Source: Polyangiaceae bacterium (GTDB lineage Bacteria; Myxococcota_A; Polyangia; Polyangiales; Polyangiaceae). Taken from it: a stretch of DNA of 64,000 bases. Location of the stretch: the NCBI GenBank assembly GCA_019637295.1, contig JAHBVX010000014.1:90006-154005 (forward strand). Direction: 5' to 3'. A program made the translations under genes and the position numbers. Below the pieces are notes generated by a model, which saw only the letters and a list, made by a program, of their open reading frames with translations, was not told the DNA's origin and did no database searches. Shown piece after piece: positions 26,272-34,460 of the stretch (position 1 is the stretch's first letter; each line of letters opens with the position of its first letter).

Positions 26272-28092
26272 GTGAAGATCGCGCTGCTCTACGCCCCGCC
26301 TTGGAAGATCCCGCGCGCGGGCCAGCCTGCGTACCCGGCCGACGGCCCGCCCGCGGACTTCCGGCCGGGTGATCTGGACCCTGACTTTCACCAGACGCCC
26401 TACGGCTTGTTCACCCTCGGCGCGCAGGCCATGCGCGAGGGTCACTCCGTCAAGGTCTTGAACCTCTCGGGCTTTGCCTGGGCAGAGATCGAAGCCGTCG
26501 CGCGCGAGCTGGACGCCGAGGTGTTCGGCTTCTCGTGTTGGACGGCGAATCGGCGCGGCGTCGCCTTGATGGCGGCGCTGGTGCGCCGGCTGCACCCGTC
26601 GGCCACCATCGTCGTCGGCGGCCCACACGCGACCCCGCTCGCCCGGGAGATGCTCGAGCATCACGCGGCCATCGACGTCGTGGTGTGCGGCGAGGGCGAA
26701 GCGACTTTTGGCGAGCTGGTGGGACGGGTCGAGCGGGGCGAGTCCCTGGAGGGCCTGGCGGGCGCCTGGGTCCGCACGCCCGAGGGGGCGTCCGAGGGGC
26801 CACCCCGAGCCAGCATCGCAGAGCTCGACGGCCTGCCCTCGCCCCACGACTACTTCGACACCCACATCCTGATGACGAGCCGGGGGTGTCCCTGGCAGTG
26901 TACCTTCTGCGGCGCCGAGACGAGCTGGGGGCGTGGCTTCCGAGCCAACTCGGTCGAGTACGTGGTGGACGCGCTCGAGAGCGTGCTGCCGCGCCTGCCG
27001 GTGCGCATGATTCAGATCAAGGACGACACCTTCACCACCAACAAGAAGCGTGTGATCGAGCTTTGCCGGGCGATGAGAGCCCGCGAGCTCGGCTTCTTGT
27101 GGAGCTGCGACACACGGGTGGACGTCTTGAACCAGGAGCTGCTCCGGGAGATGCGCCTGGCGGGCTGCGAGCGGCTCTCGCTGGGCGTCGAGAGCGGCTC
27201 ACAGCGCATCCTGGACGCCATCCAGAAGAAGATCGAAGTGCACGAGATCGTCGAGGCGACCCGGATGGCCAAGCGGGTGGGCATCAAGGTGCGCTTCTAC
27301 ATGATGCTCGGCAATCGCGGTGAGACCCACGAGTCCTTCGACGAGACCCTGGCGTTTCTGAACGAAGCCGCTCCGCACAGCTACATCTTCTCCTGTCTCA
27401 GCATCTACCCGGGGACCATCGACTACCAGGACGCCGTCAAGAGCGGCTTGGTCCGCGCCGAGGACTATTTCAGCGGGGACTTCCAGGAGCTCAAGACCCC
27501 CTTCGATGCGCCACCCGAGCTGACGCGCGTACTCTCCGAGTGGTTCGCCGCGCATCGCGGCGTGCACGAGGTCTACCGCGCGAGCGCCGCCGAGTGCCGC
27601 GACATCTTGACACAGCTCGGCGAGGAGCATCCCCCCGCCGTGCTCGATCTCGCCGAGGCGCTCTATCGCGAGCAGGCCTACGCCGAAGCCATCGAACAGG
27701 CGGAGCGCGCGCTCGAGCTCGGTCACCCGACGCCTGGACTCGTCTTCAACTCGATCGCGTGCAGCGCGTACGCGGCCGGCGACGTCGAGCGCATGAAGGC
27801 TGCGTTCTTGGAGGGCGCCCGGGTCGATCCGCAACACTGGGTGCTGATCGAGAACGTGCAGCGCGCGCGGCGCTGGTTCGCCGAGCGCGGCCCGGAGCGC
27901 GCCGAGCCGTTGATCCTGGATGCGCGCCACGACTTCGCGCTGTTCGAGCGCAACCTCCAGCCCACGCTGCCGGGTCCCTTGCCCGAGGGTTGGCAAGCCT
28001 GGGTCGAGCCGCCCGCCCCCCGGCGTGCACCGGCGCGCCGGGAGCCGCCCGAGCAATCTCGCACCCGGCTCAAGGTCGTGTCATCGCCCTAG
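26272..28092 (+). CDS. B12-binding radical SAM protein with C-terminal TPR-like helices
   Basis: A 606-residue protein starting at GTG. An N-terminal cobalamin-binding-like Rossmann domain (about 1-165: TPYGLFTLGAQAMREGHSV, ATIVVGGPHATPLAREM, VVVCGEGEATFGELV) precedes a radical SAM core with the 4Fe-4S motif CPWQCTFC (Cys206, Cys210, Cys213). Further SAM-barrel signatures are RVDVLNQELLREMRLAGCE and LSLGVESGSQRILD. The last 180 residues contain TPR-type helices (LDLAEALYREQAYAEAIEQA, VFNSIACSAYAAGDVERM). Such enzymes methylate or rearrange unreactive carbons in lipids, tRNA or natural products. The substrate is unknown, and the TPR tail suggests a protein partner. The 3' end overlaps the convergent gene by 23 bases. 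Confidence 0.9.
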   Translation: MKIALLYAPPWKIPRAGQPAYPADGPPADFRPGDLDPDFHQTPYGLFTLGAQAMREGHSVKVLNLSGFAWAEIEAVARELDAEVFGFSCWTANRRGVALMAALVRRLHPSATIVVGGPHATPLAREMLEHHAAIDVVVCGEGEATFGELVGRVERGESLEGLAGAWVRTPEGASEGPPRASIAELDGLPSPHDYFDTHILMTSRGCPWQCTFCGAETSWGRGFRANSVEYVVDALESVLPRLPVRMIQIKDDTFTTNKKRVIELCRAMRARELGFLWSCDTRVDVLNQELLREMRLAGCERLSLGVESGSQRILDAIQKKIEVHEIVEATRMAKRVGIKVRFYMMLGNRGETHESFDETLAFLNEAAPHSYIFSCLSIYPGTIDYQDAVKSGLVRAEDYFSGDFQELKTPFDAPPELTRVLSEWFAAHRGVHEVYRASAAECRDILTQLGEEHPPAVLDLAEALYREQAYAEAIEQAERALELGHPTPGLVFNSIACSAYAAGDVERMKAAFLEGARVDPQHWVLIENVQRARRWFAERGPERAEPLILDARHDFALFERNLQPTLPGPLPEGWQAWVEPPAPRRAPARREPPEQSRTRLKVVSSP

Positions 28093-28711
28093 GGGCGGGG
28101 AGCTCGCGCGCCAGCGCGGCGACGTGCGCCAACGTGGAGGCGTCGCCGTACGCGGCCGCCGCCCACAGCGCACGAAGCGTCGTCAAGACGCCGAGCACTG
28201 GCTCGCTGCGGGTGACGGCATGGAGCCGCAACGCGGCTTGCTCCGCTCGCGCGAGCGCGTCGAGCAGCTCCTTGTGAGCAGGCGCTGCGCCGGCCAGGCC
28301 AGTCCAGGTGCGATACTCCTCGCCGAGCTGCTCCGCGCTCACCGAGCCGAGACCGAGACGACCAACCAGCTCCGCGACGTAGTGCAGGTGCGCGCGGGAC
28401 CCGGAGACTGCGTCTGCCCAGAGCGAGACCGCCGCGTCGAAGTCGGTGGTTGCCAGACGGTCGGCCAGATCGGGGCGCCGCGCGGCGAACGCCTCGACCG
28501 CGTCGCTGCCGCCCTTGCTCGCGGCGGCAGCGTCCGCGATGGCGTCGAGCAACCACACCCGCACGAGCCCGGCGCCCGACAGGCCGAGCAGGGCCGTCCA
28601 CAGCTCCTCGGATCCAGGTTTGCGAAATCTCACACTCGCCGTCTCGCCGCTCGGCGGCGCGAGCCGGTGACCCTTGCGACCGCGGCGCAGCGCCTTGCGC
28701 TTGGCTCCCAT
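28070..28711 (-). CDS. Hypothetical protein, Lys/Arg-rich N-terminus
   Basis: A 213-residue protein with a basic start (MGAKRKALRRGRKGHRLAPP) and an Ala/Leu-rich, mostly helical remainder (LWTALLGLSGAGLVRVWLLDAIADAAAA, LLDALARAEQAALRLHAVTR). There is no signal peptide or membrane helix, and no family is recognised. Codon use is GC-biased at third positions like its neighbours, and no competing gene covers 28093-28811, which is why I accept it. The overlap of 23 bases with the radical-SAM gene end is tail to tail. It could be a nucleic-acid-associated protein because of the basic head; that is a guess. Confidence 0.65.
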   Translation of the reverse strand: MGAKRKALRRGRKGHRLAPPSGETASVRFRKPGSEELWTALLGLSGAGLVRVWLLDAIADAAAASKGGSDAVEAFAARRPDLADRLATTDFDAAVSLWADAVSGSRAHLHYVAELVGRLGLGSVSAEQLGEEYRTWTGLAGAAPAHKELLDALARAEQAALRLHAVTRSEPVLGVLTTLRALWAAAAYGDASTLAHVAALARELPAPRAMTRP

Positions 28712-28811
28712 CCCGCCGGCTTACGCCAGGCCCGGCGTCGCCGCAAATCCGCGTGTTTCGCCGTATTCGCCCCGGAGGTCCGAGCCAGCTATCCTTGCCG
28801 CCGCAAGCGTC

Positions 28812-30557
28812 ATGTTGGTCCGTGCCATCGCCGTGGGAACCGAGCACAGCAACGCCATCGGCGTCGTGGAGCTCGACTGCGCACCACAGGGGCTCGTGAT
28901 CGTCTACCTGGGCGTCGGCGCCTTCAGCGAAGGGTACGCCCCGGGGGCTCTGACCCACGGCACGAAGGTGCTGGTGCCGTGGCCCGCCGTGCTCGAGGCA
29001 CGGGTCGAAGGCGACCGAGTCCTCTTGGCGGTCGACCCCAGCCTGACACCACACCACCGTCTGTGCCTGACGAAGTTCTCGAGCGGAGCTCTGCTCCATC
29101 CGCAGCAGGCGCAACGTCAGCGCTTCATTCTGTGGTCCGGCGCGCTGGGGACGGCGCTCGTCGGCGTTCTCATCGCGGTGCTCACGGTGCCACGCATCGC
29201 TCCCCGCACGAGCGCCAGCGCGACCTTGATGCTCGCCCTGCTCACGGCGGCAACCGTCTTGGTGGCGGGGCTGCTGGCGGAGCGGCAGCTGGTGTCCAGG
29301 CCGGCAGACGAGGCGAGCGCGCGCGACGGCTTCGCCGCCGAGCTCGGCGGGTTCCTGCCCCAGCTCGGGCGTCTGCCCCAGGTTCCCGAGCGGCGCGTCA
29401 AGCCATCGGCGCTGCCGGACCTGGCGGGTTTCTTGCCCCGAACGACGGCCGCGGTCGTGATCACCCTGGCCGCGGGCCTGCTCGGGGTCCTGCTCACGGG
29501 TCGCGCCTTGCTCTTTCCGAGCAGTGCCAAGCAGCCCGTCGCGCAGCAGGACGACGCTCGGCAGCTCGGCCCCATGCTCGAGCCTGCCGCGGCGGTAGCG
29601 GATCCCGCGCGCACGCCCGCTGCCGCGCCGGCCAGCCCGGCGGCCGCAACGACCGAGCCCACTCCGGCGGAGCCCGCCGCCATGACCGGCGCCAGCGTCG
29701 CGCTCGGTGGCCACTGCACGTGCGCGCGCGCCGACTCACCCCTGTGGCGTACGCCGCTACCGAAGCTGAGCGTGCTCGTGTTCGATCGCAAGCTCCTGCG
29801 CGGTCCCAACCGCACCCGGTTGACCGTAGAGGTCGCGGCCGTGAACAACGGCGAGGGCGAGGTGCGCGAGCTGGCGATGCGGGTAGCGTTCGTGGAGCAG
29901 GATCCGCCGCCCTCCAAGCGCCGCACCGCTGTGTCGCACCGCGCGGTGTTCTTCGAGGGCCCGCTGGGTCCGGGTCAAGCCATCAAGTGGACGGTAGAGG
30001 CGCGCGGCGAGGACGTGGACATCGAGGCGCCTGCCCTCGGGGACCTCGGCGCCGGGGGCGACGGCGCCGCGCCAACCAACCGCATCGCAGAGCTCTTGCG
30101 CGCCAACCATCGCCCAGTTCGCCTGCACGGCGCGATGATGCTCGCGTACCTGGGCGACCCGCGCGCGAAGGAGGCTGCGCTCGAGCTCAAGGAGGCCCTC
30201 CGAGACGACGAGTCGGCGTTCCTCGAGCGCGTGCTGCGTGCGCTCGCGGATGTTCGGGCCTGCGAGGTGCGCCTCTCGGGCACGGGTCCGGCCCGCCAGC
30301 TCGAGGCCTGCGTGTTCAACTCGGGCAACGAGCCGCGAGAGGGTCTGGGGATGAAGCTGCGGGTGCTCAGCGGTCCGGTGAGCACCCTCGAGCCTACTCG
30401 GGACCCACCCCTGGTGGAGCGCGAGGCCAAGTGGAGCCTGCCTGGCTCGCTCGCCGCTCAGCAGGGCGCGCGAGTGCGCGCTCGGGTCGAGCTGGGCAGC
30501 ACCGAGGGGGACCCGGTGATCGAGCTGGTGGTGGATCGCGAAGATCTGCTGCCCTGA
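28812..30557 (+). CDS. Membrane protein of unknown function with large C-terminal soluble domain
   Basis: A 581-residue protein from the ATG at 28812; the frame is open to 28674 but the earlier part has no start signal. An N-terminal soluble region (about 1-110, beginning MLVRAIAVGTEHSNAIGVVE) looks like a small beta domain. Two helices follow at about 113-135 and 139-160, then another near 217-235 (TTAAVVITLAAGLLGVLLTG), and a Pro/Ala-rich linker. The last 290 residues contain beta strands with alternating polarity (RLTVEVAAVNNGEGEVRELA, KWTVEARGEDVDIE), suggesting Ig- or C2-like modules in the periplasm. I recognise no family. It diverges from the basic hypothetical gene and is convergent with the second L,D-transpeptidase. 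Confidence 0.8.
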   Translation: MLVRAIAVGTEHSNAIGVVELDCAPQGLVIVYLGVGAFSEGYAPGALTHGTKVLVPWPAVLEARVEGDRVLLAVDPSLTPHHRLCLTKFSSGALLHPQQAQRQRFILWSGALGTALVGVLIAVLTVPRIAPRTSASATLMLALLTAATVLVAGLLAERQLVSRPADEASARDGFAAELGGFLPQLGRLPQVPERRVKPSALPDLAGFLPRTTAAVVITLAAGLLGVLLTGRALLFPSSAKQPVAQQDDARQLGPMLEPAAAVADPARTPAAAPASPAAATTEPTPAEPAAMTGASVALGGHCTCARADSPLWRTPLPKLSVLVFDRKLLRGPNRTRLTVEVAAVNNGEGEVRELAMRVAFVEQDPPPSKRRTAVSHRAVFFEGPLGPGQAIKWTVEARGEDVDIEAPALGDLGAGGDGAAPTNRIAELLRANHRPVRLHGAMMLAYLGDPRAKEAALELKEALRDDESAFLERVLRALADVRACEVRLSGTGPARQLEACVFNSGNEPREGLGMKLRVLSGPVSTLEPTRDPPLVEREAKWSLPGSLAAQQGARVRARVELGSTEGDPVIELVVDREDLLP

Positions 30558-30573
30558 GGCCCGCCGCCGAGCG

Positions 30574-32133
30574 TCACGGGCGCACGAACACGACCGTCCC
30601 GCGATCCTTGTTCAGCACCGAGTGCCAACCGTCCGGTACGGGTGGATCCGTCCACTCGAACAGCCACGCGGAGTCGATGGGCGACAGGTTGACGCAGCCG
30701 TGGCTCCGCACCTTGCCGAACTCGTCGTGCCAGTAGGTTCCATGCAGGGCGTACCCCTTGTGGAAGTACTGCACGAAGGGCACATCGAGCAGGTTGTACG
30801 AGTCGCTCTTGTCGTCGCTGCCGTCCATCGTGGCGGAGACGTGCTTGCTGTGCACCATGAACGTCCCCCGCGCCGTGGCGTGCGTCTTGTCCGGATCCCC
30901 GAGTCCGCCGCGGCCAGTGCTGACGAGGGTGACGTAGACGGGCTTCTTGCCTTCGTAGGCGACCAGAGCCTGGTCCCGGATGGAGAGATCGATCCACTTT
31001 CGGGTTCCGGTCGCGAAGCTCGCGTAGCTGTCCCGCGGCTGGATGATGCGCAGCCCCTCGCGCGCAACGTAGTCCCCATCCCGCGTCTCCAAGAAGCCGT
31101 GGTGAGCCTTGCCCGTGAGCTTGATGGCTTCGCGGTGCCGCAGACTGCCCTTGACCTGCATCTGTCCGGCCTCGTTCAGCGTGTAGCGCTGGCCGAAGTG
31201 ACTCTGCATGAACGCGACCGGGAGCTCCTCCCCTACTCCGAGCTCCGCACCGTGAAACGAAGACGGCTTGACGACGCGAGTGCGGTCCATCGCGATCAAG
31301 TCGAGCTCCGTCGTGAGCCCGAACACGCGCCCTTCATGCTCGAACACGCGCTGAATGGCGAAGCCGCTGTCGGGTGCGGCGCGACCGGCGTGCACGGAGA
31401 AATGCAGGTGCTGCGGCACGCCGTAGGCCTTCTCGATCTTGCGCTTGTCCGCCAGGAACTCCGGCGGTCCGTTGATCTCCCCGAGCAGCTCCTGCACGCC
31501 CTGCGCCGCGAGCCGCTGCTTCCAGGCAGGTACCCGCCCCAGCACGCCCTTGCCTTCGATGGTCTCCATCTCGGGCACGCTGGCGAGGCGGAAGTAGCGA
31601 AACGGCGCGACCTCCCCCGCCATCGCGTACAGGTACGGGAACCCTTGCCCGCGCACCGCGCGCACGGAGTTCGCGACGACGACGGGGTGGGTGAGGTCCT
31701 TGGTGGCACCCTTGCCCAGGCACACGAACCCGCGCGGGTTGATGCGAAGCCAGCCACCCTGGCACCCCGCGTTGACGATCACCGGGCCGCGCGCGTCGAC
31801 GATCGCCCCCGCGCGCAGGTAGCCGTAGCGGGTGCGCTTGTTGCCGGTGTCGGTGTACGCCCAGGTGCGCCAGGCGATGCTCGCGATGCGCGTGCCATCC
31901 GGCTCGAACGGCAGGTTGTCCTGCTCGGTGCCGAGGATCTCCGCGGGGGGCGCGACACCCTTGGCCGTGCGCTGGTCGTCGCCGGGCTCGACGGACCCGC
32001 CTTCGTCCGAGCTGCTCGCGGCGACGCGCACGGTCGCCGGCGGGGCCGACGGCTCGGCCCCGGGGGGCTCGCGCCGTTGACTGCAGCTCGGCAGCCACGC
32101 CGCGAGGCTGAGCACGAGGAGCGCTCGACGCAT
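30574..32133 (-). CDS. L,D-transpeptidase (YkuD) lipoprotein, paralog of the gene at 12547
   Basis: A 519-residue protein. The chosen ATG at 32133 gives MRRALLVLSLAAWLPSCSQ, a lipobox signal with Cys17; an in-frame start at 32154 would only add seven residues. The N-terminal 350 residues repeat the architecture of the other transpeptidase, including GYLRAGAIVDARGPV near the front and DLIAMDRTRVVKPSSFHGAELGV further on. The catalytic motif is LHGTYWHDEFGKVRSHGCVN with catalytic Cys480. It is expected to cross-link peptidoglycan or attach protein from the periplasmic face of a membrane. Unlike its soluble paralog this copy is lipid-anchored, so the two may act at different places in the envelope. 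Confidence 0.9.
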   Translation of the reverse strand: MRRALLVLSLAAWLPSCSQRREPPGAEPSAPPATVRVAASSSDEGGSVEPGDDQRTAKGVAPPAEILGTEQDNLPFEPDGTRIASIAWRTWAYTDTGNKRTRYGYLRAGAIVDARGPVIVNAGCQGGWLRINPRGFVCLGKGATKDLTHPVVVANSVRAVRGQGFPYLYAMAGEVAPFRYFRLASVPEMETIEGKGVLGRVPAWKQRLAAQGVQELLGEINGPPEFLADKRKIEKAYGVPQHLHFSVHAGRAAPDSGFAIQRVFEHEGRVFGLTTELDLIAMDRTRVVKPSSFHGAELGVGEELPVAFMQSHFGQRYTLNEAGQMQVKGSLRHREAIKLTGKAHHGFLETRDGDYVAREGLRIIQPRDSYASFATGTRKWIDLSIRDQALVAYEGKKPVYVTLVSTGRGGLGDPDKTHATARGTFMVHSKHVSATMDGSDDKSDSYNLLDVPFVQYFHKGYALHGTYWHDEFGKVRSHGCVNLSPIDSAWLFEWTDPPVPDGWHSVLNKDRGTVVFVRP

Positions 32134-32350
32134 GGGGGCGAGGGCGTACCACAAGATCTGTCGTGCGGAAGCGGCAATGGGGCGGAGCCCGGGGCTGGTG
32201 AAGGATCCGCGGGGTGTCGCGCTGCTGTCGGTCCGACGCGGGCACGACAGTCCAGCGCGAGGCCTCGCACGACGCGGCGCGAACGGCGAACCCCGCCGCC
32301 AGAGGGATTACGCCGGCGCCGAAACTGTCCTACCCTCGCGCTTCTGCATC

Positions 32351-32815
32351 ATGCGCGTGTGGTCGGGAGCCTTCGTCGTCGTCAAAGAGGTGGCTCGCCA
32401 CATCCTGCGCCGGCCCGTGGTGGGCGTGGCGGCCGCCGCCCGCACGGCCGATGGACGCTGGCTGCTCATCCGGCGACGAGACACGGGCGAGTGGGCGCTC
32501 CCGGGCGGGACGCTGGAGTGGGGGGAGACCCTCCGAGAAGCCTGCGCCCGCGAGCTGTCCGAGGAGGCCGGCGTAGACGGCGTACAGCTCGGTGAGCTGG
32601 TGGGCGTCTACTCGGCGCCACATCGCGACCGGCGCTTTCACGCCGTCACCGTGGTCGTCCGGGCCACCGTGGATGCCCCCACCCGTCCGCCGATGAACCC
32701 CATGGAGATCGCCGAGGCTCGACTGTTCGCCGAAGCAGAGCTGCCACGCCAGCTATCCCACGGCATGACCGCGATGCTCCGCGACGCCCAGGCCGGAGGA
32801 GCTCACTGGGAATGA
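32351..32815 (+). CDS. Nudix hydrolase
   Basis: A 154-residue pyrophosphohydrolase. The Nudix box is perfect: Gly53, five residues, Glu59, seven residues, then REL-SEEAGV (67-75), which binds the catalytic Mg ion. The N-terminal strand VVGVAAAARTADGRWLLIRR is typical. The frame is open back to 32132, but the 217 bases before the ATG lack coding character and lie upstream of the divergent transpeptidase, so I start at 32351. Substrates of this group include NDP-sugars, ADP-ribose and oxidised nucleotides; none can be chosen here. Confidence 0.9.
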   Translation: MRVWSGAFVVVKEVARHILRRPVVGVAAAARTADGRWLLIRRRDTGEWALPGGTLEWGETLREACARELSEEAGVDGVQLGELVGVYSAPHRDRRFHAVTVVVRATVDAPTRPPMNPMEIAEARLFAEAELPRQLSHGMTAMLRDAQAGGAHWE

Positions 32816-32883
32816 CCGCCGCTTTCCGAACACTTGACGGATCTACTTGTGGCACCCGACTCGCCGCTGCAAAAGGGAGCGTC

Positions 32884-34026
32884 GTGCTCTGTCGTTGCCT
32901 CGTCCTGTTCATGCTGCTGCTGGTTCAGACCGGTTGCGGCGCGCTCTCCGGGATCTTCGGTGGCGGGCTGCGCGTCGAGACGGTGGATCACGGCGCGGCG
33001 CCCCCGGGCAACGTGGCGGTGTATCTCGCGGTGCGCGATGGCGACGAGCCCGTGACGGATCTGGCCGAGCAGGACTTTCACCTGTTCGAGAACGGCGTGA
33101 GTCTGGATCGCTCCAGCGTAGGGCTGACCCTGGCCGACCGCAGCTCGGTCGCGCTGCATCGAGCGGTGCTGCTCGTCGACACCTCCGGAGCGAAGGACGA
33201 GCTCACCCGCAAGCAGCTCTCCCGAGGAGCGGCTAGTTTCGTCACCGCGGTGCGCAAACATCAGGCCGTCAGCGTGTATGCCTTCGACGGAGCGACGACC
33301 TTGGTGCACGTCGGCGACTACGCGCGCGGTGACGCGTCGGCGCCGGAGGAACTGCCGAAGCTGTCCTCGCACGCGCCCCGAGACAGCTCGCGCAACCTCA
33401 ATGGCGCCGTGCTCGAGGGGCTGAAGCAGCTCGATGCTCGCCTCATGACGGAGCGAAGACCCGTGCGCATAGGCACCCTGGTGGTGCTGACCTCGGGACC
33501 AGACATCGCCGCGCGCTCGACCCGCGAGGCAGTGGAGGCCGCGCTGGACGGCTCGACGCACCACCTCGTCGCCGTGGTGGTGGCGCCGGAGGACCAACCC
33601 GTGGACGTCGGTGCCCTGTCCCGCGACGGTCTGTTTCGCGCGCCCTCACTGGCGATGGCCGGCATCGGACTGGACGAAGCGGCGCGCCACGTGAGCGCGC
33701 TCGAGCAGAAGTACTACCTGGTGCAGTACTGCTCGCCAGCACGCGCGGGCACCCGGCGGCTGACGATCGAGGTCAGGCGCACCACGCTCGAGGGCAAGGA
33801 GCAGAAGGCGAGCGCGGACCTGGACTTCGACGCGACGGGCTTCGCCAGCGGCTGCGACGCGAAGCGAACGCCGCGCTTCGTCGGCAAGGCCGCCGCTCCG
33901 GCGAGCAAGCCCGGAGCAGGCACTCCGGCGAAGGGTAACAGCACGACCCCGACCCCCCCGCCCGACGACGACGAGGTCGCGCCGCCGCCCGACGCGCCGG
34001 GCTACGCGCCGCTGCCGGGGAAGTAG
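32884..34026 (+). CDS. Lipoprotein with a degenerate von Willebrand A-like domain
   Basis: A 380-residue protein from the GTG at 32884, which has an AGGGAG ribosome site and yields the lipobox signal VLCRCLVLFMLLLVQTGC (Cys18); an earlier in-frame ATG at 32812 would put 24 odd residues before the signal. The body follows the vWA layout: HRAVLLVDTSGAKDEL, VTAVRKHQAVSVYAFDG, LNGAVLEGLKQLDARL, RIGTLVVLTSGPDIAARS. The metal site is incomplete, because DTSGA lacks the second Ser of DxSxS. The tail is Pro/Asp-rich. It probably sits in the envelope as a binding protein. It is two bases from the next small gene, and the two are likely cotranscribed. Confidence 0.8.
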   Translation: MLCRCLVLFMLLLVQTGCGALSGIFGGGLRVETVDHGAAPPGNVAVYLAVRDGDEPVTDLAEQDFHLFENGVSLDRSSVGLTLADRSSVALHRAVLLVDTSGAKDELTRKQLSRGAASFVTAVRKHQAVSVYAFDGATTLVHVGDYARGDASAPEELPKLSSHAPRDSSRNLNGAVLEGLKQLDARLMTERRPVRIGTLVVLTSGPDIAARSTREAVEAALDGSTHHLVAVVVAPEDQPVDVGALSRDGLFRAPSLAMAGIGLDEAARHVSALEQKYYLVQYCSPARAGTRRLTIEVRRTTLEGKEQKASADLDFDATGFASGCDAKRTPRFVGKAAAPASKPGAGTPAKGNSTTPTPPPDDDEVAPPPDAPGYAPLPGK

Positions 34027-34028
34027 CC

Positions 34029-34406
34029 GTGGCCCCACCCGTCCCCGCGCTGGTGACCCTCGAGCTGTCGGAGGTCGGCGCGGTGATCGCCGGAGGCACT
34101 CGCACGACGTCCTGGCGCGTGCGCCTCGACCGAGTCTGGCGTTCCGTGGCCGAGGCGCCGGGTGCGGAGGTCGAGCTGCAGCAGGCCGGTCCCGGGACCA
34201 TCTGGGAGCGACGCATCCTCGTCGCCCTGCGGCCGGGCACCGAGCTCGAGCGCGTCGTCAGCGAGCCTGACCGCAGGGGCCCCCAGAGCCCACTTTCGCA
34301 CCTCGAGGGAGCGCGCCAGCGGCCTCGCCGGCGCGTCCAGCGAGCGCGCTTTCGAGTCTCCGCGCACGGCGAACTCCTGGCGGAGGCCAGCGGCCGCGGC
34401 GACTGA
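34029..34406 (+). CDS. Hypothetical protein, 125 residues
   Basis: A GTG-started small gene two bases after the von Willebrand-like lipoprotein stop. The N-terminal half reads as a beta-rich soluble domain (LVTLELSEVGAVIAGGTRTTSWRVRLDRVW, shown here as a stretch of alternating hydrophobic residues near 8-37). The C-terminal half is Arg-rich. It has no signal, membrane helix or recognised motif. Tight spacing and GC-biased third positions support a real gene, but the product could also be slightly shorter. It is followed by 54 bases and a strong ribosome site for the porin gene. Confidence 0.6.
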   Translation: MAPPVPALVTLELSEVGAVIAGGTRTTSWRVRLDRVWRSVAEAPGAEVELQQAGPGTIWERRILVALRPGTELERVVSEPDRRGPQSPLSHLEGARQRPRRRVQRARFRVSAHGELLAEASGRGD

Positions 34407-34460
34407 GCGCTTGACCGACGGAAGCGAACCCGACTTAGCTCCGGCTTTGGAGGAACGAGG

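Noticed and set aside
28089..29714. Leftward 541-residue open frame
   Set aside because: Arg/Gly/Ala-rich shadow of the rightward membrane-protein gene and of the basic hypothetical gene.
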